Positions 8,238-16,555 of a stretch of DNA of 64,000 nt are shown piece after piece (position 1 is the stretch's first letter; every line of letters begins with the position of its first letter). This DNA comes from Saccharopolyspora shandongensis (GTDB taxonomy: Bacteria; Actinomycetota; Actinomycetes; Mycobacteriales; Pseudonocardiaceae), in assembly GCF_900106995.1 (NCBI RefSeq), contig NZ_FNOK01000001.1, forward strand, positions 124,001-188,000. The letters run 5' to 3'. The position numbers were made by a program, and so were the translations under genes. Below the pieces are notes generated by a model, which was not told where the DNA came from, did not search any database, and saw only the letters and a list, made by a program, of their open reading frames with translations.

Positions 8238-8828
8238 TCACCTGGGGTGGCCGACCTCGTAGACGCCCTTCACGTTCTTCACCGTCACGGTCACGGTCTT
8301 GGGCTGCGAATCGATGGTGACCTTGCAGTCGAAGCGGTGCCCGACGGTCACCTGCTGCCCGGCGGGGCAGCTGACCTGGCCGACCCCGGTCAGGCTGTAG
8401 GAACTCCGCAGCGTCTGCGAAACGCCCTTCTCGACGCTGGCCGAGTCGAAGACCGGCTTCACGAACCAGCCCGGCGTGATGAACCCGAGAACCAGCACCA
8501 CGAGGGCGAGGATCACCACGATGATGCCGGCGGACACCCACGGCAGCGCCGAGCGCTTCTTCTTCGGCTTCTTCGGCCCGAACTCGTCGAACTGGCCGAA
8601 GCCGCCCTGCTGCTGGAACTGGGCGCCACCGGGCGGGTACTGCTGACCGTAGCCGTATTGCTGCTGCTGCGGCGGCGCTTGGGGCGGCGGCTGCGGTGGT
8701 TGCGGCGGCTGCTGCGGCGCGAAACCACCCGGCTGCGGATAGCCCGGCGCCGCCGGCTGCATCCCAGGGCCCTGGGGTTGCTGCCCCCACTGGGGATAGC
8801 CCCCCGGCGGACCGTAAGGGGACGACAT
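8238..8828 (-). CDS. DUF4333 membrane protein with Pro/Gln-rich N terminus
   Basis: A 196-residue protein. The first 75 residues are rich in Pro, Gly, Gln and Tyr (repeats such as PPQPPQPPPQAPP). A basic KKPKKKRSALP stretch and one membrane helix (about residues 92-116) follow. The external C-terminal domain is DUF4333, with the family's paired cysteines in VSCPAGQQV and HRFDCKVTID. Start at ATG 8828, with GGAGG 7 nt upstream; the frame runs further up without a better start. Probably a cell-envelope protein of unknown role. It stands between two genes of the same strand with no overlap. Confidence 0.85.
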   Translation of the reverse strand: MSSPYGPPGGYPQWGQQPQGPGMQPAAPGYPQPGGFAPQQPPQPPQPPPQAPPQQQQYGYGQQYPPGGAQFQQQGGFGQFDEFGPKKPKKKRSALPWVSAGIIVVILALVVLVLGFITPGWFVKPVFDSASVEKGVSQTLRSSYSLTGVGQVSCPAGQQVTVGHRFDCKVTIDSQPKTVTVTVKNVKGVYEVGHPR

Positions 8829-8927
8829 CTTTACCTCCGGACGATTCTTCACCTGACCGACGTTCCCGACGCCAGGAAATCCAACCACAACCGATCGGCC
8901 GCCCGAATCGGCCGGGCGGCCGCCGCG

Positions 8928-11705
8928 TCACACCCCGCCGGCGGCGACCACACCGCGCCGAATCGCGGTGACCGCCTTCGCCGCCGCCGAACCCACCGGG
9001 TCCGCCACGCCGACGACCTCGCGGACCTGGTCGAGCAGGTCGATGACCTGGCGGCACCAGCGCACGAAGTCGCCGGCCGACAGCTCGTGCCCGCTGGACT
9101 CGGCGGCGGTGAGCACCTTCTCCAGCGACTCGCCGCGCGCCCAGCGGAACACCGGCCAGGCGAAACCGGCGTCCGGCTCGCGCGTGCGGTCCAGCTTGTG
9201 CCGCCGCTCGTCGTCCTCCAGCTCCGCCCACAGCCGCCAGGTGGCGGCCAGCGCGTCGCTGATCGGGCCGGACGGCACCTGCGGCGCCAGCCCCTCCCGC
9301 CGCGACTCGTAGACCAGCGACGACACCACGGCCGCCAGATCGGCCGGGCCCAGCCCGCGCCACGTCCCGACCCGCAGGCACTCGGCGGCCAGCAGGTCCG
9401 ACTCGCTGTAGAGCCGGGACAGCCGCCGCCCGTGCTGGGTGACCTGGCCCTCCGACGAGCCCGCCTCCGGCAGGTAGTCGCGTTCGGTCAGCAGCGCGAC
9501 GATCCGGTCGAAGGACCGGGCCAGCGAGTGCGTGGTCGCGGCGACCTTGCGCCGCAGGTTCTCGTTCTCGCCGCGCAGCCGCTCGTAGCGCTCGGCCCAC
9601 CGGGCGTGGCTCTCGCGCTCGTCGCAGCCGTGGCACGGGTGCGCCTTCAGCGCCCGCCGCAGCGTCGCCAGCTCCGCGTCGTCGGTCGCGTCCGAACGCC
9701 GCCTGCCGCGGCCGCCGGAAGCCTCGATGCCGGTGTTGCGCAGCGACGACGCCAGATCCCGGCGCGACCTCGGCGAGCGGGTGTCGACGTGCTTCGGCAG
9801 CTTCATCTTGCCCAGCGGCTCCACCGGCGAGGTGAAGTCGGCGACCGACAGCCGCCCCGACCAGCGGTCCTCGGTGACCACCAGCGGTCGCGGCTCGCCC
9901 ATCGGCTCCAGGCCCGGGTCGATCACCACCGCCAGCCCCGAGCGCCGCCCGGCGGGCACCGAGATGACGTCGCCCTTGCGCAGCTTCTCCAGCGACTTGG
10001 CCGCCTCCGCGCGCCGCGACTGCCGGTTCTGCCTGGCCAGGTTCTTCTCCCGCTCGGAGATGCGGCGGCGCAGGTCGAAGTACTCCGCGAAGTCGCCCAG
10101 GTGGCAGTGCATCGACTCGGCGTAGCCGGTGAGCGCCTCGCTGTTGCGGTCCACGCGCCGCGACAGCCCGACCACCGACCGGTCGGCCTGGAACTGCGCG
10201 AACGACTGCTCCAGCAGTTCCCGCGCGGCGTCCTGGCCGACGCGCTGCACGAGGTTGACCGCCATGTTGTAGCCGGGCCGGAACGACGAGCGCAGCGGGT
10301 ACGTGCGGGTGGAGGCCAGCCCGGCGACCTGCTTCGGGTCGACGCCCGGCTGCCAGACGACCACCGCGTGGCCCTCGATGTCGATGCCGCGCCGCCCGGC
10401 CCGGCCGGTGAGCTGCGTGTACTCGCCGGGGCTGAGGTCCACGTGCGATTCGCCGTTGAACTTGACCAGCCGCTCCAGCACCACCGTGCGGGCGGGCATG
10501 TTGATGCCCAGCGCCAGCGTCTCGGTGGCGAACACGGCCTTGACCAGGCCGCGGACGAACAGCTCCTCGACGGTCTCCTTGAACGCCGGCAGCAGCCCCG
10601 CGTGGTGCGCGGCCAGCCCGCGCTCCAGCGCCTCCCGCCACTCCCAGAAGCCCAGCACCGCCAGGTCGCTCTCCGGCAGGTTGGCGGTGTGCTCGTCGAT
10701 CACCTCGCGGATCTCGTCGATCTCCGCTTCGGTGGTCAGCCGCAGGCCCGATCGCATGCACTGGGCGACGGCCTGGTCGCAGCCGTTGCGGCTGAAGATG
10801 AACACGATCGCCGGCAGCAGCCCCGCCGCGTCCAGGCTGGTCAGCATCTCCACCCGCGACGGCGGGGAGAAGCGTGGCGGGCGCGGGCCCTTGCGCTTGG
10901 CGTTCGGGCCGCCGCGCCGGCCGCCATAGGGCAGGTGCACGCGGGCGAGCTGCTGGGTGTGCCGCAGCAGGTTGGGGTTGATCTGCAGTTCCCGGTCCGC
11001 GGTCTCGCCGCCGAAGAGGTCGAACATCCGGGAGCCGACCTGCATGTGCTGCCACAGCGGCACCGGCCGGTGCTCGTCGACGACCACCGTCGTGTCGCCG
11101 CGCACCTCCTGCAGCCACTCGCCGAACTCCTCGGCGTTGCTCACCGTCGCCGACAGGCTCGCGACCTGCACGTACTCCGGCAGGTGCAGGATCACTTCCT
11201 CCCACACCGCGCCGCGGAAGCGGTCGGCGAGGTAGTGCACCTCGTCCATCACGACGTAACCGAGCTGGTCGAGGCTGCGGGAACCCGCGTAGAGCATGTT
11301 GCGCAGCACCTCGGTGGTCATCACGACCACCTGGGCTTCGCCGTTGATCGAGGTGTCGCCGGTCAGCAGCCCGACCGCGTCGCTACCGTGCCGCTCGCAC
11401 AGGTCGGCGTACTTCTGGTTGGACAGCGCCTTGATCGGCGTGGTGTAGAAGCACTTCCGGCCCTCCTTGAGCGCGAGGTGCACGGCGAACTCGCCGACCA
11501 CGGTCTTGCCGGCGCCGGTGGGCGCGCACACCAGGACACCGCGCCCGGCCTCCAGGGCCTGGCAGGCGGTGCGCTGGAACGGGTCGAGTTCGAAGGACAT
11601 CCCCCCGGCGAACTCCGCTAGCGCGGGATGCGCGCTGCGGCGGGTGTGCGCCTTGAAGGCGTCGGCCGGGGACAGCTTGGTGGGGTTGGAACGGCTGGCA
11701 GCCAC
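8928..11705 (-). CDS. helY: DEAD/DEAH-box RNA helicase, HelY/Mtr4-like
   Basis: A 925-residue superfamily 2 helicase of the Ski2/Mtr4 group. Walker A is APTGAGKT (residues 61-68), motif II is DEVH (154-157), and motif VI is in the segment TGRAGRRGID. A DSHCT-type C-terminal domain follows. A CxxC-like pair is visible in HPCHGCDERE. Mycobacterial HelY is encoded just downstream of tatC, the order seen here. The likely role is RNA unwinding in decay or ribosome-related processing, inferred from eukaryotic relatives. The 280-bp gap upstream carries a dispersed repeat, so it probably has its own promoter. Confidence 0.93.
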   Translation of the reverse strand: MAASRSNPTKLSPADAFKAHTRRSAHPALAEFAGGMSFELDPFQRTACQALEAGRGVLVCAPTGAGKTVVGEFAVHLALKEGRKCFYTTPIKALSNQKYADLCERHGSDAVGLLTGDTSINGEAQVVVMTTEVLRNMLYAGSRSLDQLGYVVMDEVHYLADRFRGAVWEEVILHLPEYVQVASLSATVSNAEEFGEWLQEVRGDTTVVVDEHRPVPLWQHMQVGSRMFDLFGGETADRELQINPNLLRHTQQLARVHLPYGGRRGGPNAKRKGPRPPRFSPPSRVEMLTSLDAAGLLPAIVFIFSRNGCDQAVAQCMRSGLRLTTEAEIDEIREVIDEHTANLPESDLAVLGFWEWREALERGLAAHHAGLLPAFKETVEELFVRGLVKAVFATETLALGINMPARTVVLERLVKFNGESHVDLSPGEYTQLTGRAGRRGIDIEGHAVVVWQPGVDPKQVAGLASTRTYPLRSSFRPGYNMAVNLVQRVGQDAARELLEQSFAQFQADRSVVGLSRRVDRNSEALTGYAESMHCHLGDFAEYFDLRRRISEREKNLARQNRQSRRAEAAKSLEKLRKGDVISVPAGRRSGLAVVIDPGLEPMGEPRPLVVTEDRWSGRLSVADFTSPVEPLGKMKLPKHVDTRSPRSRRDLASSLRNTGIEASGGRGRRRSDATDDAELATLRRALKAHPCHGCDERESHARWAERYERLRGENENLRRKVAATTHSLARSFDRIVALLTERDYLPEAGSSEGQVTQHGRRLSRLYSESDLLAAECLRVGTWRGLGPADLAAVVSSLVYESRREGLAPQVPSGPISDALAATWRLWAELEDDERRHKLDRTREPDAGFAWPVFRWARGESLEKVLTAAESSGHELSAGDFVRWCRQVIDLLDQVREVVGVADPVGSAAAKAVTAIRRGVVAAGGV

Positions 11706-11768
11706 ACCCCAAGGTTTTCACATCCCCCCGACCGCCGTCGCGATTGGCTGATTCTCTCTGTTTCCGGG

Positions 11769-11950
11769 CTCGTTTTGCGTGGCGGTGCGGGTAGCGGCCC
11801 CCCTGCGGGAGTTGCTGTCGCCTTCTCGCTGTGGGATCCCCGACATCATGAATGCCAATTCACCACGTCGGGGCTGTCCTCGCGAGAAAACCCCTGAGAA
11901 CCCGCGGCGGTGCGAGTTGCATAGGTGGGCTAAGCGGCTGCGCCGCTTCA
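11769..11950 (+). repeat. Dispersed intergenic repeat, copy 1
   Basis: This copy begins with CTCGTTTTGCGTGGCGGTGC, has a central GGGATCCCCGAC segment and ends in a hairpin at 11932-11948 (7-bp stem AAGCGGC/GCCGCTT, loop TGC). Two other copies lie at 21375-21543 (opposite strand) and 53352-53426 (left part only). It fills the gap between the helicase and lipid kinase genes. No coding potential is evident. Confidence 0.8.
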
Positions 11951-11985
11951 AAAACAAAACGAAACCGGCCTTTGGGACGACCGGC

Positions 11986-12867
11986 TCACGAACCCACCAC
12001 GGTGAGCGCGCCGGGGACGCAGCGCATGCTCAGCGGCAGGCGGGCCTGCGGTTCTCCGTCGGCGTAGGCCATCCAGCCGTTCTCGCCGCCCAGCCGCACG
12101 CGCTGCGCCCGCAGCGTGAGCACCGCCGGGTGCTCGACGTGCCGCCCGGTCCGCAGCGACGGCAGGATCCGCACTAGGTCGCGCCGGGTGACCTCGCCGA
12201 CCACCGTCAGGTCGAGGAGCCCGTCGGCCGCGTCGGCGTCCGGGCAGACCGGGATGCCGCCGCCGTAGCAGGCGGTGTTGCCGACCGCGACGAGCGTGGC
12301 GATCAGCTCCGTCGTGCCCGCGTCGGTCTCCACTCGCAGCGGCATCGGCCGCAGGCCCAGCAGCTCGCGCACCACCGCCAGGTCGTACCGGCGCTGTCCG
12401 CGCGGCCAGCGCATCCGGTTCGCCCGCGCGTTGACCCGCGAGTCGAATCCGGCGCACAGCACCGTCGCGAACCAGCCGCCGCCCGCGACCTTGCCCAGAT
12501 CGATGCGGCGCCGCTCGCCGGCGCGCAACGCCTCCGCCACCGCCCGCGCCGCCGCGACCGGGTCGCGCGGCACACCGAGCCCGCGGGCCAGGTCGTTGCC
12601 GGTACCCGCCGGGATCAGGGCCAACGCCGTCGCCGACTCCGCGCACGCCTGCACCGCCAGGTGCGCGACCCCGTCGCCGCCCACCACCGCGAGCACATCG
12701 GCGCCGTCGGCCACCGCCCGCTTCGCGGCGTCGGCGGTGCCGCGGGCATCGGCGGCGAGCACGGTCTTCACGTCACAGACGCCGCGAAGGTGGCCGACGA
12801 GTTCGCCGACCACCTTCGCGGAGAGTCCACCACCGGCAGCAGGGTTGATCACCAGGACACAGCGCAC
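11986..12867 (-). CDS. Diacylglycerol/sphingosine kinase-family lipid kinase
   Basis: A 293-residue DAGK-catalytic-domain protein. It has the nucleotide-binding VVGGDGVAHLA (GGDG 63-66), the following PAGTGNDLARGLG (residues 86-98) and the N-terminal VINPAAGGG. Members phosphorylate diacylglycerol or related lipids and recycle phosphatidate, or act in phosphatidylinositol mannoside pathways. Start at ATG 12867. It follows tatC on the minus strand with a 43-bp gap and may share its transcript. Confidence 0.9.
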   Translation of the reverse strand: MRCVLVINPAAGGGLSAKVVGELVGHLRGVCDVKTVLAADARGTADAAKRAVADGADVLAVVGGDGVAHLAVQACAESATALALIPAGTGNDLARGLGVPRDPVAAARAVAEALRAGERRRIDLGKVAGGGWFATVLCAGFDSRVNARANRMRWPRGQRRYDLAVVRELLGLRPMPLRVETDAGTTELIATLVAVGNTACYGGGIPVCPDADAADGLLDLTVVGEVTRRDLVRILPSLRTGRHVEHPAVLTLRAQRVRLGGENGWMAYADGEPQARLPLSMRCVPGALTVVGS

Positions 12868-12910
12868 GAGGGAGCATCCTCGTGCACCGAGCCCCGGTTG
12901 GCCAGCAAGA

Positions 12911-13867
12911 TCAGGTCACGTCGTCGTGCTGCTTCGGGCTCTGCGACGGCGTGGTGTCCAGATCAGAGGCCCGGAAGTCGACCTTCGAAGCCTCGTCCGG
13001 GCTCAGGCCCTCCAGCCCTTGGCCCTCGAGCTTCTTGGCCCGGCGCTTGTCGTTGAACTTGCAGATCGTCATCGCGACGGCGAATAGCACGCACAGCGCG
13101 GCGGCCAACGCCAGCATCGAGAACGGGTCCTGCCCCGGCGTGGCGATCGCGGCGAACACGAACAGCGCGAAGACCAGGCCGCGCCACCAGCTCTTCAGCT
13201 TGGCGTAGCTGACGATCCCGGCCAGGTTGAGCATCACCAGGACCAGCGGCAGCTCGAAGCTCACGCCGAAGATCACCAGCAGGAGCAGCATGAAGCTGAT
13301 GTACTTGCCACCGGTGAGCGCCGTGAAGAACGCGTCCCCGCCGAACCCGGACATGAACCCCAGCGCGGTCGGCAAGATGTAGTAGGCGAGCACCGCGCCC
13401 GCGACGAACAGCACGGTCGCGCAGGCGACGAACAGCCGGGCGAACCTGCGCTCCTTGGCGTACAGCCCGGGCGTGATGAACGCCCACAGCTGGTAGAGCC
13501 ACACCGGGCTGAACAGCACCGCACCCACCGACACGCCGACCTTCAGGGTCAGCATGAAGATCTCGAACGGCTCGGTCTGCAGCAGCTGACACGTCCCGTT
13601 CGGGCTGAGCCGTTGGGTGACGGGCAGCTGGCAGTACGGCTCCAGCAGGACATCGCTGAGCGTGGGCAGCCCGTAAATCGAGTTGGAGAACCACCAGATC
13701 CCGAAGATCGCGCCGACCGTCACCGCCACCACGGCCACGCCCAACCGGTACCGCAGCTCGTAGAGGTGATCGACGAGCGTCATGGTGCCGTCGGGGTTGT
13801 GCCTGCGTCCCCACCGACGGCGACCTTTGCGGAACGGGTTCAGGCGCCCCAGTGCACTGGCACCCAC
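12911..13867 (-). CDS. tatC: Sec-independent protein translocase subunit TatC
   Basis: A 318-residue polytopic membrane protein that binds twin-arginine signal peptides and forms the Tat translocon with TatA. The family signature is seen at the N terminus (LVDHLYELRYRL) before the first of six membrane helices. A charged cytoplasmic tail of about 50 residues is typical of actinobacterial TatC. It lies 20 bp downstream of tatA, as in mycobacteria, and belongs to the same transcript. Confidence 0.96.
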   Translation of the reverse strand: MGASALGRLNPFRKGRRRWGRRHNPDGTMTLVDHLYELRYRLGVAVVAVTVGAIFGIWWFSNSIYGLPTLSDVLLEPYCQLPVTQRLSPNGTCQLLQTEPFEIFMLTLKVGVSVGAVLFSPVWLYQLWAFITPGLYAKERRFARLFVACATVLFVAGAVLAYYILPTALGFMSGFGGDAFFTALTGGKYISFMLLLLVIFGVSFELPLVLVMLNLAGIVSYAKLKSWWRGLVFALFVFAAIATPGQDPFSMLALAAALCVLFAVAMTICKFNDKRRAKKLEGQGLEGLSPDEASKVDFRASDLDTTPSQSPKQHDDVT

Positions 13868-13887
13868 CTTGTTGTTCCCGTCCTCAG

Positions 13888-14160
13888 TCAGTTCTTGGAG
13901 TCGTTGCGCTGCTTCTCGTCGACCGTGGACGTGACCGGGGGCGCGCTCGACTCACCGGAGGTCAGCTCCGGCTTCTGCTCCCGCTCGGCCTTCTCCTTCT
14001 TGGCCGCTTCCTCGTCCTGCTTCATGCCACGCGCCTCAGCCTTGAAAACACGCGCCGACTGGCCGAGCGAACGGGCCATCTGCGGGAGCTTGGTGGCACC
14101 GAAGAGCAGCACCAAGACCAAGACGATGAGGATCAGTTCCCAGCCACCTGGCAAACCCAT
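13888..14160 (-). CDS. tatA: Sec-independent protein translocase subunit TatA
   Basis: A 90-residue single-span protein. The N-terminal helix GGWELILIVLVLVLLFGATK is followed by the FGxxKLP hinge and an amphipathic helix, then a highly charged Lys/Glu-rich tail. It oligomerises to form the Tat transport path. The order pafB-pafC-small membrane protein-tatA-tatC is the usual actinobacterial one. Confidence 0.96.
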   Translation of the reverse strand: MGLPGGWELILIVLVLVLLFGATKLPQMARSLGQSARVFKAEARGMKQDEEAAKKEKAEREQKPELTSGESSAPPVTSTVDEKQRNDSKN

Positions 14161-14238
14161 TCGTGTCCAACCTTTCGTGATGTCCCTGCAGGCGCAATGG
14201 TACGCAAGACGGGAGTCGACAAATAGGGCCGTTGCGCG

Positions 14239-14439
14239 TCACCGGTTGCGACGTTGGGCGAACGCCACCTTCAAACCGGCCACGCGAGCCTTCACCAGGC
14301 CGCTGCGGTCGTCGAGGTCGTGGAACACCTGCCGCTGCACGACTTTGAACCTGCGCAGCTCCCGGAACAACCGGACCAGCAGCAGCGCGAGCAGGACCAG
14401 GCCCACAACCAGCAGGACGAGACTCCACACGTACGGCAC
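14239..14439 (-). CDS. Small single-span membrane protein of the paf-tat locus
   Basis: A 66-residue protein with one strong N-terminal membrane helix (VWSLVLLVVGLVLLALLLVR) followed by a basic cytoplasmic part. Similar small proteins between pafC and tatA in other actinomycetes are sometimes labelled holin-like without functional evidence. It lies between two conserved genes on the same strand, 20 bp after pafC. Function unknown. Confidence 0.7.
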   Translation of the reverse strand: MPYVWSLVLLVVGLVLLALLLVRLFRELRRFKVVQRQVFHDLDDRSGLVKARVAGLKVAFAQRRNR

Positions 14440-14458
14440 GTCGGTAACGGTATCCCGC

Positions 14459-15430
14459 TCAGGTGGACGGAAGGTGACGCGCCCGCGTCAACGCGTCTTC
14501 TGCACGTTGACGCACGTCACACGCCAGCTCGTCGGGGCTGAGCACCCGAGCCTGGCCGCCCAGTCCCAGCAGCAGCCGGGTCATCCAGGACCGGTCCGAG
14601 TAGCGCATCCGGACCCGGGCCCGGCCCTGCGGCAGCTCGACGAGCTCGTCGACCGGGTAGTACTCGGCCACCCAGCGCGCGTCGGGCTCCAGCTCCACCT
14701 CGGCGACGAGCTGGTCCGGCGCCGGCCGGAACAGCCCTTCCGAGACGTCGGTCGGCTCGGCCTCCGACGGCGGCTGCGCGGCCTCGGCCAGCACCGCGAC
14801 GTCGTCGATGCGGTCCAGCCGGAACATCCGCACCCCGGTCGCGCTGCGGCACCAGGCCTCCAGGTAGCTGCGCCCGTCGATGAGCAGCAGCCGCATCGGG
14901 TCGACGGTCCGCTCGCTGATCTCGTCGCGGGAGGCCGTGTAGTAGCGGATCCGAAGCGCCCGGCGGCGCGTCGTCGCGTCCTGCACCGCCGACCGCACGC
15001 CCGGCCGCACCGCGCCTTCCCGGCCCTCCAGCCCGACCACCACGCCGGCCGGGCGCGCCTGCCCGACCGCGTTCTCCACCTTCGCCAGGGCGCGCTGCAC
15101 CGCGTCGGTGTCCGCGATGCCCGGGGTGTCGGCCAGCGCCCGCAGCGCCACCAGCAGCGCCGTCGCCTCGGACGCGGTGAGCCGCAGCGGCCGCCGCATG
15201 CCCGCGTCGTAGGTGACGGTGATCGAGTCGCTCTCGAAGGACAGGTCGATCAGGTCGCCGGGCCCGTAGCCGGGCAGGCCGCACATCCAGAGCAGCTCCA
15301 GGTCCTTGCGGAGCTGCTGCTCGGTGACGCCGAAGTCGGCGGCGGCGTCGGCGATCGGGATGCCCGGCCGGCTCAGCAGGTACGGCACCAGCGCCAGCAG
15401 CCTGGGCAGCCGTTGGGTCGCGCTCGTCAT
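14459..15430 (-). CDS. pafC: WYL-domain transcriptional regulator PafC
   Basis: A 323-residue regulator with an N-terminal winged helix-turn-helix (DAAADFGVTEQQLRKDLELL), a central WYL domain (about residues 145-215, here YLEAW in place of the canonical core) and a WCX C-terminal domain. In mycobacteria PafB and PafC act together as an activator of the LexA/RecA-independent DNA-damage response. The gene overlaps pafB by 4 bp. It is separated from pafA by about 44 kb here, which is unusual. Confidence 0.92.
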   Translation of the reverse strand: MTSATQRLPRLLALVPYLLSRPGIPIADAAADFGVTEQQLRKDLELLWMCGLPGYGPGDLIDLSFESDSITVTYDAGMRRPLRLTASEATALLVALRALADTPGIADTDAVQRALAKVENAVGQARPAGVVVGLEGREGAVRPGVRSAVQDATTRRRALRIRYYTASRDEISERTVDPMRLLLIDGRSYLEAWCRSATGVRMFRLDRIDDVAVLAEAAQPPSEAEPTDVSEGLFRPAPDQLVAEVELEPDARWVAEYYPVDELVELPQGRARVRMRYSDRSWMTRLLLGLGGQARVLSPDELACDVRQRAEDALTRARHLPST

Positions 15431-16410
15431 CGGTTCTCCCCCACCTGGTCGACGACGTCCAGGTGGATCTCGTGCACCGTCTTGCGCAGCGTGTCCGGCT
15501 CCAGCACCACGACGTCCGGCCCGTACCCGGCGAGCCAGCTCGCCGCCGACTCCGGGTAGTTCAGGTCGATCTCCAGCACGTCGCCCTCGTCACCGCCGAG
15601 CTCCATCCGGTCCACGACGGTCGCCCGGCGCCGCAGCCCCTGCGCGCGGCCGGCCGCGGCCCACACCCGGGCCAGCGTGGCCGGCGGCGGCTCGCGGTGC
15701 TCGCCCGCGACGAGCCGCAGCAGGTCGGTGTCCGGCGGGCGCTGCACCTGCCCGGTGGGGCCCACCGCCTTGGCCTGCCCCTGGATCCGGGACAGCCGGA
15801 AGCAGCGCGGCGCCTGCCGGTCGCGGTCGTGCCCGACCAGGTACCAGCGGCCGCGCCAGGACACCACGCCCCACGGCTCGACGGTGCGGCGGTGCACGTC
15901 GGGGCTGCTCGGGCGCCGGTAGTCGAACTCCACCACCCGGCCCGCCTGCACCGCGGCCAGCAACGGCGCGAACGCCGGATCGCTGGTGCGCACCTTCGGC
16001 TCGACCGCCGCCGAGGAGCGCTCGTCGACGTCGACCCCGGCGGCGCGCAGCTTCAGCAGCGCGCCCCGGGCCGCCGAGGTGAACTCCGGGGAGTCCCACA
16101 GCCGCACCGCGAGGGCGACCGCAGCGGCCTCGTCGGGCTCCAGATCGATGTCACCGAGTTCGTAGTCGCGGCGGGCGATCCGGTAGCCGTCGGCGGCGTC
16201 GAAAGCTGAGTTGCGCCCGGTCTCCAGTGGAATGCCCAGGTCGCGCAGCTCGGCCTTGTCGCGTTCGAAGGTCCGGAAGAAGGCCTCGTCGGTGGGCGCG
16301 CCGGCATAACCCGGCACGATCGCCCGGATCCGCTCAGCGGTGAGGTACTGGCGCGTCGACAGCAGGCACAGCACCAGGTTCACCAAGCGTTCAGCACGCA
16401 CAGTGGCCAC
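15427..16410 (-). CDS. pafB: WYL-domain transcriptional regulator PafB
   Basis: A 327-residue partner of PafC. The N-terminal winged HTH (residues about 10-60) is followed by the WYL domain (VSWRGRWYLVGHDRDR) and a C-terminal WCX domain. PafBC drives DNA-damage-inducible genes in mycobacteria. The stop overlaps the pafC start, so the two are made in step. Its usual upstream neighbour pafA is at 59392-60750; instead the enediyne region begins just upstream. Confidence 0.92.
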   Translation of the reverse strand: MATVRAERLVNLVLCLLSTRQYLTAERIRAIVPGYAGAPTDEAFFRTFERDKAELRDLGIPLETGRNSAFDAADGYRIARRDYELGDIDLEPDEAAAVALAVRLWDSPEFTSAARGALLKLRAAGVDVDERSSAAVEPKVRTSDPAFAPLLAAVQAGRVVEFDYRRPSSPDVHRRTVEPWGVVSWRGRWYLVGHDRDRQAPRCFRLSRIQGQAKAVGPTGQVQRPPDTDLLRLVAGEHREPPPATLARVWAAAGRAQGLRRRATVVDRMELGGDEGDVLEIDLNYPESAASWLAGYGPDVVVLEPDTLRKTVHEIHLDVVDQVGENR

Positions 16411-16555
16411 TTCGAAAGCCTAGCCCCGCTGTATTCGATCATGTGTTTGGGTCCGGTGCGCGATGCATCCAGCGGTGCAGACGGGACCGATGTGGCGGCG
16501 GTGCGGTAAGAAGACTTGCCCCCGCACGCACCCCGACCGGAAGGCGGAGCCGTCC

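Noticed and set aside
8191..11205. Open frame of about 1000 codons overlapping the helicase on the same strand
   Set aside because: It lies in another frame of the helicase gene, is Arg/Gly/Ala-rich and has no domain; the helicase frame has all motifs.
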